From Gilvimarinus sp. 2_MG-2023 (GTDB lineage: Bacteria > Pseudomonadota > Gammaproteobacteria > Pseudomonadales > Cellvibrionaceae): a stretch of DNA of 64,000 bases. Where the stretch lies: NCBI RefSeq assembly GCF_030547685.1, contig NZ_JAUOQM010000049.1:124001-188000 (forward strand), given 5' to 3'. Below the pieces are notes generated by a model. That model ran no database searches. It was not told the origin of the DNA and saw only the letters and a program-made list of their open reading frames with translations. Of the stretch, positions 18,569-28,234 are shown piece by piece. How positions within the stretch are numbered: the first letter of the stretch is position 1; the number at the start of each line of letters is the position of its first letter. The translations under genes were made by a program, and so were the position numbers.

Positions 18569-19522
18569 CTATAAACGTTGAAATATTGCGCTGAAGTACA
18601 GCGCAATATTTTCCAGTAACGTTTGCCTGTAAACACCTGATTTTCTCAAATAAAAGACACTTTTGAATACATCTCTTCTGGCACGACAAAAGTTATCGAA
18701 AGCCGCCTGGTTAGGTCCGTTGAGCAAGGAACGACTCGACTCTAACGAACGTACATTAATATCATTCCATGATTTGTAATCGCCTGCGATTAACTGAACA
18801 GCTCGCCTCGCCCGGGCCATCCAGCCCACACCGGTACCAATCACATTTCTCTGATGCTGACGATAGCGAACCAGAACCGCCTCATCGTCGTATATCACTT
18901 CTCCGCCCGCGCCAGTCACCAGCATATAAGTCCACCAATCGTGATACACCGTTTGGGAAATTCGTGCTTCACACAACAATTCACGGGCGGCTCGATTAAA
19001 CACCATAGTGTTTCCGGGGCCAATATTTTGTACTAATGCGTTACAAAAACCTGGAGGGAAAGCATGAACGCCAGACTCACAGATAGGTTTATTATCCTCC
19101 GTCACCAACAATGTACGTGAAAAATAAACAGCCGGTATTGAAGAATCAACGGAGGCTAACTGTTCAAGCGCACGTTCAATTTTGTTTTCGAGCCAAATAT
19201 CATCCTGATCACAATACGAGAAGTAATCGGCATCTAGACCAGACTGGTACACTAAGGACAGAAAATTTTCAGCCACACCTCTGGCCGGGCCAGGCACTAT
19301 ACGCACTCGATCAACGAATTTACCTTGATACTCTTTGAGTAGTGTTGGGGTTGCATCGGTAGAGTTATCATCCGAAACCCACAAACACCAATTCTTATGA
19401 GTCTGAGCACCAATGGAGTCTAATTGCTCACGCAAAAAATTCGCGCCATTGCACGTAGCCATCAACACCGCCACGTGATTCGGTGAATTCGGCGTTAGCG
19501 ATTCAGCCTCCACATTTACCAC
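18569..19522 (-). CDS. Family 2 glycosyltransferase, probable rhamnosyltransferase-like
   Basis: The 317-residue protein has a GT-A fold N-terminus (VAVLMATCNG, then WVSDDNSTD) and a DQDD motif for metal and nucleotide-sugar binding. It has no membrane-spanning segment and is probably cytoplasmic. Together with the adjacent rfbBACD genes it may transfer rhamnose to a surface glycan, but donor and acceptor are not determined. Start is uncertain: GTG at 19522 gives 317 residues, while GTG at 19513 has a better-placed AGGTGG ribosome site and gives 314. The last codons contain a strong hairpin (18581-18611). Confidence 0.85.
   Translation of the reverse strand: MVNVEAESLTPNSPNHVAVLMATCNGANFLREQLDSIGAQTHKNWCLWVSDDNSTDATPTLLKEYQGKFVDRVRIVPGPARGVAENFLSLVYQSGLDADYFSYCDQDDIWLENKIERALEQLASVDSSIPAVYFSRTLLVTEDNKPICESGVHAFPPGFCNALVQNIGPGNTMVFNRAARELLCEARISQTVYHDWWTYMLVTGAGGEVIYDDEAVLVRYRQHQRNVIGTGVGWMARARRAVQLIAGDYKSWNDINVRSLESSRSLLNGPNQAAFDNFCRARRDVFKSVFYLRKSGVYRQTLLENIALYFSAIFQRL
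18581..18611. terminator. Hairpin in the 3' end of the glycosyltransferase gene, likely terminator of rfbBACD
   Basis: A 13-bp perfect stem (arms 18581-18593 and 18599-18611) with a 5-nt loop sits inside the last codons of the minus-strand glycosyltransferase. On the plus strand the right arm runs into a T-rich stretch, so it could end the rfbBACD transcript about 55 bp after rfbD. It is less GC-rich than ideal. Confidence 0.6.
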
Positions 19523-19553
19523 CTAAAATGATCCACCCATAACCAATTAAACA

Positions 19554-22500
19554 CTATTTAGTCAGTATATTACGCAATGCAGGCCTGGCCGCATCTGGGG
19601 AGAAGTACGTTTCCAAGTTACGGATGCCACCCTGCGAAACCTTATTCCAAAGCGATTGGCTTTGATAAACATCGGCTATTTGCTTCGCAAAAACCTTAGC
19701 ATTCTCCGCAACCAGAACATCTTCACCGTCAACAACATGCATCCCCTCTACCGCACAATCCGTGGCCACAACCGGTATGCCATAGTTCATTGCTTCATTG
19801 ACCTTACCTTTCACCCCGGCACCGTAACGTAGCGGCGCAATCGATACTCGTGCCGCTTTAAGTTCCGGCTCGATATCTTCCACGAAACCTAAAATTCTAA
19901 TATCGTCAGTCGCCAAAGCTTTAATATCATCCGGCATATGACTACCAATTATAGTTGTTACTACATCTGGCAGTAACTTACGCAACTCAGGCAATATTTC
20001 ACTGGCATACCAATGCACGGCATCAATATTGGGCGGGTGCCGGAAGCCGCCGACAAATAAAATGCCTTCGCGTTGTTCATAGTCTGGCCGCTCGGGGGTG
20101 TGCGCATGAATATTAGACACAACCTCCACCCTCGCCTCGGGTTTAATCTCAGCCAACAATGCCTTCTCGTATTCCGACACAACAATAGTGACGTCGGCAT
20201 TATCAATCAACCTAAGTTCTTTGCGCTTAGTGATAGCAGCCTGAGCTTTTAGAGCTGAGTCATTAGCGATTTCGGCTTCGCGCTCTTCGCGTATATAGTG
20301 CAAATCGACCGTATCAAACACCAGCTTGGCTTGGGGCGCCACTAAACGCACCAAGTTGTCGTATTGGGATGCAATGTAATGGCGACTAATGAAAACGGCG
20401 TCTAATGAGCCCCCACGTTTTCGCAGAACATTACGCACTGAGCCTGCCCACTGATCAAACAACACTTCAACACCCAAAGCGTTGAGCTGACGAATCACTT
20501 TTTCACGATACTCTAAATTATCAGCCACAAAAGTCACATGATACCCCTCTTCTTTTAATACTTTGAGGAGATTAAACATGCGAATAGAACCAGAGTCCTG
20601 ATCCGGAGTAATCATACAAGCTTCAATAATCAACACATTCCCTTTGCAATAACGATGTGCCTGATTTTCTGGATCCACCGCATTTTCATTGTGCAGTTTC
20701 AGTACATCTTTCCAGCGTTGATAGAATTTTTCTCCATTGGTGACCTGACTTGCTTTAATACCAGAACGCTCGTCGGTACCATGGCTAACTCCTTCAATAT
20801 GAAAGACTTCCGCCGCGGGCTGATACAGTACCCGCAAACCTCGCTCACGCACTCTAAAAGCTAAATCAGTATCCTCATAATAAGCGGGCATATAATGGGT
20901 ATCAAAACCTCCCATTTCAGAAAATAGCTCGCGCCGTACAGCTAGTACGGCGCCAGAACAATAATCCACATCACGCACATAATTGAATCTTGGGTCATCA
21001 GCATCCATATTGCGCCCCCAATTCCAACCACTGCCATCACGCCAAATGATACCGCCGGCCTCTTGCAAGGTACCATCTTTATTGAGCAGTTTAGCCCCCA
21101 CTAATCCAACATTTTCGTGCTCGGAAAATGTCTCCAACAAGCGATCAAAAGCACCTGCACAGACCACCGTGTCGTTATTTAACAACACCAGCATATCCCC
21201 ATTGGCTTGCTCGGCACCAAAGTTCATATTGCCAACAAAACCAAGGTTTTTCTCGCCCCGGCAGAAGGACACTCCGCTCACCATATTTAATGCCACTTCC
21301 GCATTATCGGGTGAGCAATCATCAGCAATGATTACTTCGAAGGGAACCTTGGGCGGATGCTTGGAGATACTCGACAAACATTGATAAGTCGTTTCATGCT
21401 GCCCGTAAACGGGGATCACAATTGACAATGTAGGCGCATCAGAAGTATTAAGCACTAACGGTTCTAAACTGGCGCCAGGAGAGGTAATCTCAGAGAATTC
21501 CGCTAACTTCTGGCTTTTCTCGGTCTGAGCGATCTCTTGTGCTCGCTCATGTGCCTTGTGCTTTGTTACCTCAAGTCCAAGTCTGCTACCAATTTCACGC
21601 CACTGCCCACGGCGCAACATACTCATTGCTCGAGAGTAGGAAGCCGGACGCATAAGAAGTCGTAAAGAAAACTTTGCAAATGAAACAATAACCCGGAGCG
21701 CTCGCATGGCAACTCGCATGGGGCGAGTTATTTTCCAGGAGGTGCTATTTAAGAGATCAGAGCGCTCGCGTTCTAGATCATTCGCAAACCGTTCAACTTG
21801 ACGGACATGATCTCTCGCGGCATCGCGCTCTTGCTCAAGATTAACAATCTGCTGCCGAGCATGGTGCGCCTGCTCTTGCAAGCTGCCAATATCCTTTTGC
21901 GCCGCGCTCAAGTTGCTGTCATAAAGCTCAATTGTCTCTGTGCTAGATCGTTTTAGCTCATTAAACTCAGCGACTTGAATAGACAATTCATCCTTCAGAC
22001 CATTAACTTGTATGATGAAATCATGCTTCAGACTTTCGTAATCTTCAGACACTTGATGGAACTGAGATAAGGCAGCTCGGTACTGATCCATGCCCGCCAC
22101 TTCGGTTTCGGTATCTGGCACTACCTGCAAACGGCGGCGAATCTCTTTAAAAATACCACGATGGTTGGCGTTATAAGCAAAATCGTAGAGCGACTTAAAC
22201 GGTTTATCATCTGCTTGGATAGCGCCCGGCAGTTGTTGCAGAGTATTGAGCAGTGTCAATATATCTTGCTGCACGGCAGGTTCAGCTTGCTTTAATGGCT
22301 GACAATACCAAGACTTATACTCAGCGGTATTATCCATATAAGTGGCAGTAGTCTCGGTCTGGTAATTGACCGCCTTGTGTAAAGCCGCCAACCAGCCATG
22401 AGCATTTGATGTTTTGGCTAACAATGTCGCGAACTGATAGTCAGCCAGTCGACACGCCAAAGCACCTAGGTCGGTCGCAACGATTGGACAACCTAATGCC

Positions 22501-24305
22501 ATAGCCTGGCTTAGGGTATAACTGTAGGTTTCCGCCACTTGGGCCGGAAACCATACTGCATCTGGCTTTTCAGCTGCCAGTAAACGCGGCAACTCATCAG
22601 ATTGATAATCGCCAGTAATATGAATATTTTTGGTAACGGCTCGGGTCGGGTAACCCAACAGAGTAATTTGCAATTGCGGTGATTGCTCGGCACTTAATGC
22701 AGCCACCTCTTCGACCACTTGCAGCCCTTTCTCATCGGTTAGCGCACCGATCACCACAACCTTGTAAATATTAGGTGTTCGCTCAATCTTCTCTGGGTGT
22801 GGCTGGTACTCGATTGCCACACCGGAATAAACGTTTTCACATTCAGCTTTTATACTCTCCGAGGGCGCAATAATTCTGCTAGCCCGATCAACCAAAGGCC
22901 GCAAACGCTGCTGCCATGCCATATCATCTTGCGGCCAGCTCGCATCATCACAGCGTGGGCCAGACTCAATACCGTGATATTTGGGAGTCATTAGGTAATG
23001 ATCGTGCAATGAAATATCAAGCGGTTTATTTAATGCCAATATAAAGTCGACAATTTCACTGGGCCAACCTTGCACATGATGCAAGTGCACCCGATCAACG
23101 TTAAAGGCATTAATCACGCCTAACCACAACTCTTGGTTGTCAGCATTAAACCCACCTAGAGTTTGCGTCGCCTGTTGGCCCGACTCACTGTAAAACCCAA
23201 TCTCTACAGAAGAAGCACCCAGGCCACGCAACACCAATACATTGACATTGCTCAAACCAATTAAAGATTGGATATATTGCTCGACACCCCCACCCCATCC
23301 GTGTGATATAAAAAGTAATGTGGGCGTTTCTGAGCGAAGTATTTCATCACACACCTGCGCTACAAATGGGGTAATCTCTAAACTATTAGCTGAACTATTC
23401 ATCATCATCTTTGGGTTATTCACATTCTGCGCGATACTATCAGCAAATGAATGTGAGTTTTGTTTTAAAGTGTTTACCAATCGGGTCACTCGGTCGCGAC
23501 TGGATTCCAGCGGATCTAATTCAATAAAGCGCTGCACTTGTGAAAAAAACTGTGGGTATCGAGTGGCAATAACTTGTTCGGCATTGTGAGTAAGTTTACT
23601 TTTATCTCCCAGAAAGCTTACGCTGCCCTTGTGGTAAACATAGCAATCGGCCGCAATCATATGCTTCCAACCGGTACGCTTGGCGCGCTCACAAAAATCA
23701 TTTTCCTCGCCATAGCCTTTACCAAAGGCTTCTTCATCAAAATAGCCAACATCTTCCAGACACTTTCTTTTGATGTACATACAAAAGCCAACCGCGGTGG
23801 GAATCTCTTGGCTTAAGCCACGATTGGCCGTCTGAAAAAGGGCATCCATAGCCGCGACATCGAAACCGGGCAGGCACTCATTTTCTTGGCAGAAGTCGGG
23901 GTAGGAGCAAATGGTCGCGTTATTCGAAAATGGGGTGACAGTCGCTATCGATTCTTCACGATATGCGGTCTTTTGCAGGCGTAACAGCCAATCTGCGGAG
24001 ACTTCAGTATCGCAATTAAGCAACACAACATCTCGGTCAGCCGCCTTGCGCATGGCCTCGTTGACCGTTTTCACAAAACCTAGGTTTTCGCGGTGCTCAA
24101 TTAAATCGAAATGGCTGAGTAAAGCGTATTCTCGGCAGAGTTCAGCTACCCCAGCCTCCGGCGAACAATCGTTCACAATAATAACTTGCGTTGCAGGCGG
24201 TAATGTAGCGGCTACAGAACGTAAGCACGCCTGAATTTCGCTCAAGCCACGATAGACAGGCACAACAACGGTTAAGGGCGACAAAAGCCTATACTTTGGC
24301 GTCAT
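19554..24305 (-). CDS. Giant four-domain glycosyltransferase (GT2-GT4-coiled coil-GT2-GT4)
   Basis: The 1583-residue cytoplasmic protein shows: GT2 domain A (about 10-260; VVVPVYRG, NDCSPE, LLNCDT), GT4-like domain A (about 325-640; SHGWGGGVEQYI), a coiled-coil linker (about 745-850) with the STSW..TRP motif common between fused glycosyltransferases, GT2 domain B (about 958-1200; IVIPVYGQ, ADDCSPD, LLNNDT), and GT4 domain B (about 1225-1580; GAGVKGK then EAMNYGIPVVAT). The repeated GT2-GT4 order suggests one polypeptide adds several sugars of a repeat unit. With rfbBACD nearby, rhamnose-containing surface polysaccharide is likely. Frame is intact throughout. It follows the T2SS-associated lipoprotein gene by 215 bp and is 31 bp before the smaller transferase. 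Confidence 0.88.
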   Translation of the reverse strand: MTPKYRLLSPLTVVVPVYRGLSEIQACLRSVAATLPPATQVIIVNDCSPEAGVAELCREYALLSHFDLIEHRENLGFVKTVNEAMRKAADRDVVLLNCDTEVSADWLLRLQKTAYREESIATVTPFSNNATICSYPDFCQENECLPGFDVAAMDALFQTANRGLSQEIPTAVGFCMYIKRKCLEDVGYFDEEAFGKGYGEENDFCERAKRTGWKHMIAADCYVYHKGSVSFLGDKSKLTHNAEQVIATRYPQFFSQVQRFIELDPLESSRDRVTRLVNTLKQNSHSFADSIAQNVNNPKMMMNSSANSLEITPFVAQVCDEILRSETPTLLFISHGWGGGVEQYIQSLIGLSNVNVLVLRGLGASSVEIGFYSESGQQATQTLGGFNADNQELWLGVINAFNVDRVHLHHVQGWPSEIVDFILALNKPLDISLHDHYLMTPKYHGIESGPRCDDASWPQDDMAWQQRLRPLVDRASRIIAPSESIKAECENVYSGVAIEYQPHPEKIERTPNIYKVVVIGALTDEKGLQVVEEVAALSAEQSPQLQITLLGYPTRAVTKNIHITGDYQSDELPRLLAAEKPDAVWFPAQVAETYSYTLSQAMALGCPIVATDLGALACRLADYQFATLLAKTSNAHGWLAALHKAVNYQTETTATYMDNTAEYKSWYCQPLKQAEPAVQQDILTLLNTLQQLPGAIQADDKPFKSLYDFAYNANHRGIFKEIRRRLQVVPDTETEVAGMDQYRAALSQFHQVSEDYESLKHDFIIQVNGLKDELSIQVAEFNELKRSSTETIELYDSNLSAAQKDIGSLQEQAHHARQQIVNLEQERDAARDHVRQVERFANDLERERSDLLNSTSWKITRPMRVAMRALRVIVSFAKFSLRLLMRPASYSRAMSMLRRGQWREIGSRLGLEVTKHKAHERAQEIAQTEKSQKLAEFSEITSPGASLEPLVLNTSDAPTLSIVIPVYGQHETTYQCLSSISKHPPKVPFEVIIADDCSPDNAEVALNMVSGVSFCRGEKNLGFVGNMNFGAEQANGDMLVLLNNDTVVCAGAFDRLLETFSEHENVGLVGAKLLNKDGTLQEAGGIIWRDGSGWNWGRNMDADDPRFNYVRDVDYCSGAVLAVRRELFSEMGGFDTHYMPAYYEDTDLAFRVRERGLRVLYQPAAEVFHIEGVSHGTDERSGIKASQVTNGEKFYQRWKDVLKLHNENAVDPENQAHRYCKGNVLIIEACMITPDQDSGSIRMFNLLKVLKEEGYHVTFVADNLEYREKVIRQLNALGVEVLFDQWAGSVRNVLRKRGGSLDAVFISRHYIASQYDNLVRLVAPQAKLVFDTVDLHYIREEREAEIANDSALKAQAAITKRKELRLIDNADVTIVVSEYEKALLAEIKPEARVEVVSNIHAHTPERPDYEQREGILFVGGFRHPPNIDAVHWYASEILPELRKLLPDVVTTIIGSHMPDDIKALATDDIRILGFVEDIEPELKAARVSIAPLRYGAGVKGKVNEAMNYGIPVVATDCAVEGMHVVDGEDVLVAENAKVFAKQIADVYQSQSLWNKVSQGGIRNLETYFSPDAARPALRNILTK

Positions 24306-24520
24306 TGCTTGTGAAACCTCAAAATCAAATTATCGTTCCAAGTCCAGACTTTATGGGTACGTTTAATTAGGTTGGCTGGGTTGTGTAGCTGGCGGTTATG
24401 GCGTTGTGACAACTTTCGAGAGGGTGCGCCAGATCAACCAATATTCTTACTGCATGTATCGACCTATAGAACTAAGCAGCATTGATCCAGCGCAATCCAA
24501 TATTGCTAAATAGTGAATCT

Positions 24521-24910
24521 TTATTTAATAAAAACCCACCATTTACCATCACTTTCAATCCAGCGATAGCTTAATTCAGTTCGAAGACTCTCACGCACTA
24601 CGGGACTATAGTACTCGATGTCATAAACCACCTTGCAATAGTCTTCGATACAGTCAACCGTTTTAATTTTGCCGCTAGTCCAGTTAGCCGCACCCAAAAA
24701 TTTAGATTTGAATCTTCCAACTGGCACACTTTTACGATACGCAGGAGTTGTATACTGACGCGCCGACTCAAGATCTTTGGCCACTAAATACTGAACAAAC
24801 TCCCCTGCACGCTTAGTTACGCGCTCCTCTGGGGTCTTGGTCAGGCTCGCACATGACGATACGGCCCCAACCATCAATGAAATTAAAAAAAACTTCGATA
24901 AAGATTTCAT
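24521..24910 (-). CDS. Small lipoprotein of unknown function, last gene of T2SS operon
   Basis: The 129-residue product has a lipoprotein signal peptide with lipobox VSSC (cysteine at 20). The mature part of about 110 residues has an alternating charged/aromatic pattern (RYRWIESDGKWWVF-like end) like small alpha/beta domains of the NTF2-like kind, but no family was recognised with confidence. It lies 15 bp after gspD on the same strand, so it is probably co-transcribed. An envelope or secretin-associated role (for example pilotin-like) is possible only by position. Confidence 0.75.
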   Translation of the reverse strand: MKSLSKFFLISLMVGAVSSCASLTKTPEERVTKRAGEFVQYLVAKDLESARQYTTPAYRKSVPVGRFKSKFLGAANWTSGKIKTVDCIEDYCKVVYDIEYYSPVVRESLRTELSYRWIESDGKWWVFIK

Positions 24911-24925
24911 ATAAAACTCTCTTTG

Positions 24926-27085
24926 CTACTTACCAATCGATCTTGAAGGGTCAAGCGACTCTTCAAATGTTTTTAAAGTTTTCATGCGAGCACGCATCTC
25001 TTTAGTGACGTCGCGCAAGTCTTGGTCAGATTTCATTACGTGAGGGGTGATAATCACCAACAATTCTTGCCGCTCTTCGGTAACTGTAGTATTACCAAAC
25101 AACCAACCTATCAACGGCAAACTACTTAAAAATGGCACACCACTTTTTTCTGTATTTTCACTGTCACTAATCAACCCACCAAGTATTACTGACTCACCGC
25201 TACGCACAGCAACTTTACTTTGAATTGAGCGTTCAAAGAAAGATGGGTTACCCCCTTGCCCACTTTCAGGCAATGCATTCGAAACAGATTGCATAATATC
25301 CATAGTGACAAGCCCGCCAGCATTGACCGAAGGCGTCACTTCCAAATCAACACCCGTATCGCGATAAGAGATATTCTGTGTTGACCCATAATCGCCTAGC
25401 GTAGTACTTGATGCCACCGCAAAAGAGCTACCAACCTGGATTGACGCAGATTGATTATCAAGCACCATTAATGATGGAGTAGAAAGCACCTTCAGCAGGC
25501 CATTCCCTGCCAATACATTTAATACTGACTGAATCTGCCCAAGGGAGTTAGTAAAGGCATAGCCAAAGTTTGGAACCGAACCAGAAAACTCTCCCCCAGC
25601 TTCGCTTAGACTAAAACCTATATTACCTGTACCTGATTGGCCGCCACTGAATTCATTATCGAAATACCACTCCAAGCCGTACTCCAAACTATCACTTAGA
25701 GTAACCTCAATAATACTTGCTTCAATAAGAACCTGAGACGGCATAATGTCGAGCTTTTTAAGTGCCGATTCAATCTTCTTATATTGGCGATACGTTGCGT
25801 GGATCAACAGTGCATTATTCGACTCATCAGCAACAATGCGTGTGTCTTCATCCAGATCAAAACTTGAACCACCCGTACGGGTTTGAGTATTCGATGTACG
25901 CGACGTGCCGCTTGTACTCGTTGAACTAGACAAATCCGTTTGATTCAAACCAGGAGCAACACCTGTATTTTGTGTACGCGATGCCCCGCTACCGCCACTT
26001 CCACCAAAAACTTGGCTGACAAGGCTTGCCAAGTGGCTAGCATTCGCATTTTGTACATCGTATACATACAGTTGAGGCTCAACACTGGCCTCCGGGCTGC
26101 GATCTAAACGTTCAATCCAAGCCTCTATTCTTTTTAGATATTCAGGCTTAGCGGAAACCACTAAAATACTGCCAAGAGTATCGAGAGGCTCAACTCGCAC
26201 CATTCCCGTTAAAACGGTACTTTTATCGCTCGCAGAACTGGCAAGCAATGTGGCCAACGCGTTAGACACCTCTTCAACGGTATTATATTCAATAGGGTAA
26301 ATGGCAACCGACATGCCACTAACGTAATCAACATCGAAAGTCTCAACGATATCCAACCAACCATCTAGCTGCGTCTGGGTACCAGCCAGAATCAAGATGT
26401 TACGCAAATCGTCGATGCGAACAAAAGCTGAATCACTCGCCACTGGCTTCAGAATATCGGCCATTTGCGCGGCACTAATGTACTCCAGAGGCACGACAAT
26501 ATTTTTAAAGCCAGGGTTCTTTGTAGACTGGCTAAAATATGCGGGTAATCTATTACCTATACTGGCGCTGGTGGTGACAACATAACTGTTGCCATCAAAA
26601 ACCATTTTAACGTCGTGAGCTGCCAACATTGACTCAAGCACAGCCAGCAAATTTTCTTTGGCTATAGGCTCTTGCGACCGAATAGTGACCGTACCCGGAA
26701 TTTTATTTTCAATGCGATAGTTGAGCTGCAGAATATCACCCAGTATCCCATGCACGACATCTGTTAACGGCGCCTCTTCAAAATTTAAGGCGACTTCACC
26801 GCCCCCCAACGTCAAGGTAGGCTGTACGGGGAGATCACCAATCACCCGCCCATTACCTTCAAAATACTCAACCCCTCTCTCGACGGGCTCTTCCTCTTGG
26901 TCTGAAGGTTGATCTACACCAAAGGTCTGTTCTTCACTTGACTGGCCAGTTAGCTCCAGCGTACCAGCAGCATCCTCAGCCGGTTGTTTGTCAGTCCCGC
27001 CGATTGACGTACAGCCTGACACAAGTGCCAAAGCCACACACATGGCGGTAACTTTTAAGCGATATATTTTTGCCGTTATCTGCAT
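24926..27085 (-). CDS. gspD: Type II secretion secretin GspD, lipoprotein form
   Basis: The 719-residue outer-membrane secretin forms the exit pore. It has a lipobox (LVSGC, cysteine at 25), an N0 domain (about 95-170), N1-N3 domains, a Ser/Gly/Thr-rich insert (about 360-405) in N3, and the C-terminal secretin core with VILGGLIS and the PLIGWLFG segment (about 640-670). The lipid anchor is a feature of XpsD-type secretins. It is preceded by the GspC-like gene and followed by a small lipoprotein. MSHA MshL was considered, but the full pseudopilin set upstream supports T2SS. Confidence 0.92.
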   Translation of the reverse strand: MQITAKIYRLKVTAMCVALALVSGCTSIGGTDKQPAEDAAGTLELTGQSSEEQTFGVDQPSDQEEEPVERGVEYFEGNGRVIGDLPVQPTLTLGGGEVALNFEEAPLTDVVHGILGDILQLNYRIENKIPGTVTIRSQEPIAKENLLAVLESMLAAHDVKMVFDGNSYVVTTSASIGNRLPAYFSQSTKNPGFKNIVVPLEYISAAQMADILKPVASDSAFVRIDDLRNILILAGTQTQLDGWLDIVETFDVDYVSGMSVAIYPIEYNTVEEVSNALATLLASSASDKSTVLTGMVRVEPLDTLGSILVVSAKPEYLKRIEAWIERLDRSPEASVEPQLYVYDVQNANASHLASLVSQVFGGSGGSGASRTQNTGVAPGLNQTDLSSSTSTSGTSRTSNTQTRTGGSSFDLDEDTRIVADESNNALLIHATYRQYKKIESALKKLDIMPSQVLIEASIIEVTLSDSLEYGLEWYFDNEFSGGQSGTGNIGFSLSEAGGEFSGSVPNFGYAFTNSLGQIQSVLNVLAGNGLLKVLSTPSLMVLDNQSASIQVGSSFAVASSTTLGDYGSTQNISYRDTGVDLEVTPSVNAGGLVTMDIMQSVSNALPESGQGGNPSFFERSIQSKVAVRSGESVILGGLISDSENTEKSGVPFLSSLPLIGWLFGNTTVTEERQELLVIITPHVMKSDQDLRDVTKEMRARMKTLKTFEESLDPSRSIGK

Positions 27086-27111
27086 TGAAAATACCTAAGT
27101 CATTTCGACCG

Positions 27112-27675
27112 TCACTGAGTCAGTGCGGCCTCATCATTTCTATTCCAAACTTGCGGGAGAGGCGATCGGTCCGTCAGCGGTAACTGTGCCGTAGACTCTG
27201 CGCCATCGGGCTCGGTCGAATAAAAAGTCACACTATCAAAACTCACAGACTTTAATGTCCACCCATCAAAGACATCACCCACCTTCACTTGATGGCTTTC
27301 ATCGCCTTTTTTTACTAATGCATAAGAGCTAGAACCATCGACATAAACCCCCAGCAACTTAACTCCTTTTAAGGGTTTGGTTTTGACAACCGTCTCTTCT
27401 TTAGTTTCTTCAACCAACTCTTCAGGCACATAGGGCTGACGCTCCTCCCAAAACAGGGGGATCTGAGTAATTCCCACCGTCTCGTTAGGCAGCGCGCCCG
27501 GATTGTAGGTTTGCCAGCTTAAGACTTCTGGGCTGGGTACAATAATGTCATCGACACCACGCGTTGCGTGAGCAAGCAGTGCGTAACCCACCGCCAGGCA
27601 CAGAATAATAACCGCCCCCAGCATCCCTAAGTACAACCACGCTGTCACACTGAGGGCTTTCACCGATTTATTCAT
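27112..27675 (-). CDS. GspC/XpsN-like inner-membrane T2SS protein
   Basis: The 187-residue protein has one N-terminal membrane segment (about 13-35), a proline- and glutamate-rich linker, and a periplasmic beta domain (about 95-155; KGVKLLGVYV then GDVFDGW) like the homology region of GspC, which contacts the secretin N0 domain. It has no PDZ or coiled-coil end, so it resembles XpsN of Xanthomonas more than classical GspC. The ATG at 27675 has GAGAGGTG 5 bp upstream and overlaps gspM by 8 bp. It is placed just before gspD, as xpsN is. Confidence 0.78.
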   Translation of the reverse strand: MNKSVKALSVTAWLYLGMLGAVIILCLAVGYALLAHATRGVDDIIVPSPEVLSWQTYNPGALPNETVGITQIPLFWEERQPYVPEELVEETKEETVVKTKPLKGVKLLGVYVDGSSSYALVKKGDESHQVKVGDVFDGWTLKSVSFDSVTFYSTEPDGAESTAQLPLTDRSPLPQVWNRNDEAALTQ

Positions 27676-28234
27676 GGTCACCTCTCAACTGGAGGCTATA
27701 CAGCTTAATAGAGGCGCCAATTTTTTGTTCACGACTATTGCGATGTCGCCTTTCAGGGGTCACCTCAATCTCATCAATCAGCATAAGCGGCCGCTCATGT
27801 ATCACTTCCAGCAAAGCCAGCTCTAAATCCTCCAAGGTTCCCTCAATATTCAGAGTGACCCCTATCTTTAAAAATTGCTCGGTTTCTGTCGGCTTAGCTA
27901 CCTGGCTACCCGAGACAACCATACCGGTATCTCTAAAAATATCGCGGCTTTTTTGTTGAACCTGCGTACCTAGCCGGCTGCTTTCAATATCAGCATCCAG
28001 CACCAAGTTTTCGAGCTGGTAGTCAACTTCGCTTACCGCATTGAGCATCGTCTGCTCGACCGACACCAGGCCCTGCAACCGTGCCAGTTTAGGCTTGAGG
28101 TCGGACACTTGGCGGGAATAATCCACAAAGTATCCAAACACTGTTAGCAGTAGCCAAAACATAACCACCAGCAACATCGCACCACTGACTAACACCATCA
28201 GTGATGATTTTCGAAACCGCAGCTTATTGGCCAT
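27668..28234 (-). CDS. gspM: T2SS platform protein GspM (PilO-like)
   Basis: The 188-residue bitopic inner-membrane protein has TM about 13-36, then a periplasmic coiled coil (about 40-95) and a ferredoxin-like C-terminal domain. It pairs with GspL in the assembly platform. The ATG at 28234 has GAGGTGG upstream and overlaps the gspL stop by 11 bp. Sequence conservation in this family is low, so the call rests on topology, size and gene order. Confidence 0.75.
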   Translation of the reverse strand: MANKLRFRKSSLMVLVSGAMLLVVMFWLLLTVFGYFVDYSRQVSDLKPKLARLQGLVSVEQTMLNAVSEVDYQLENLVLDADIESSRLGTQVQQKSRDIFRDTGMVVSGSQVAKPTETEQFLKIGVTLNIEGTLEDLELALLEVIHERPLMLIDEIEVTPERRHRNSREQKIGASIKLYSLQLRGDHE

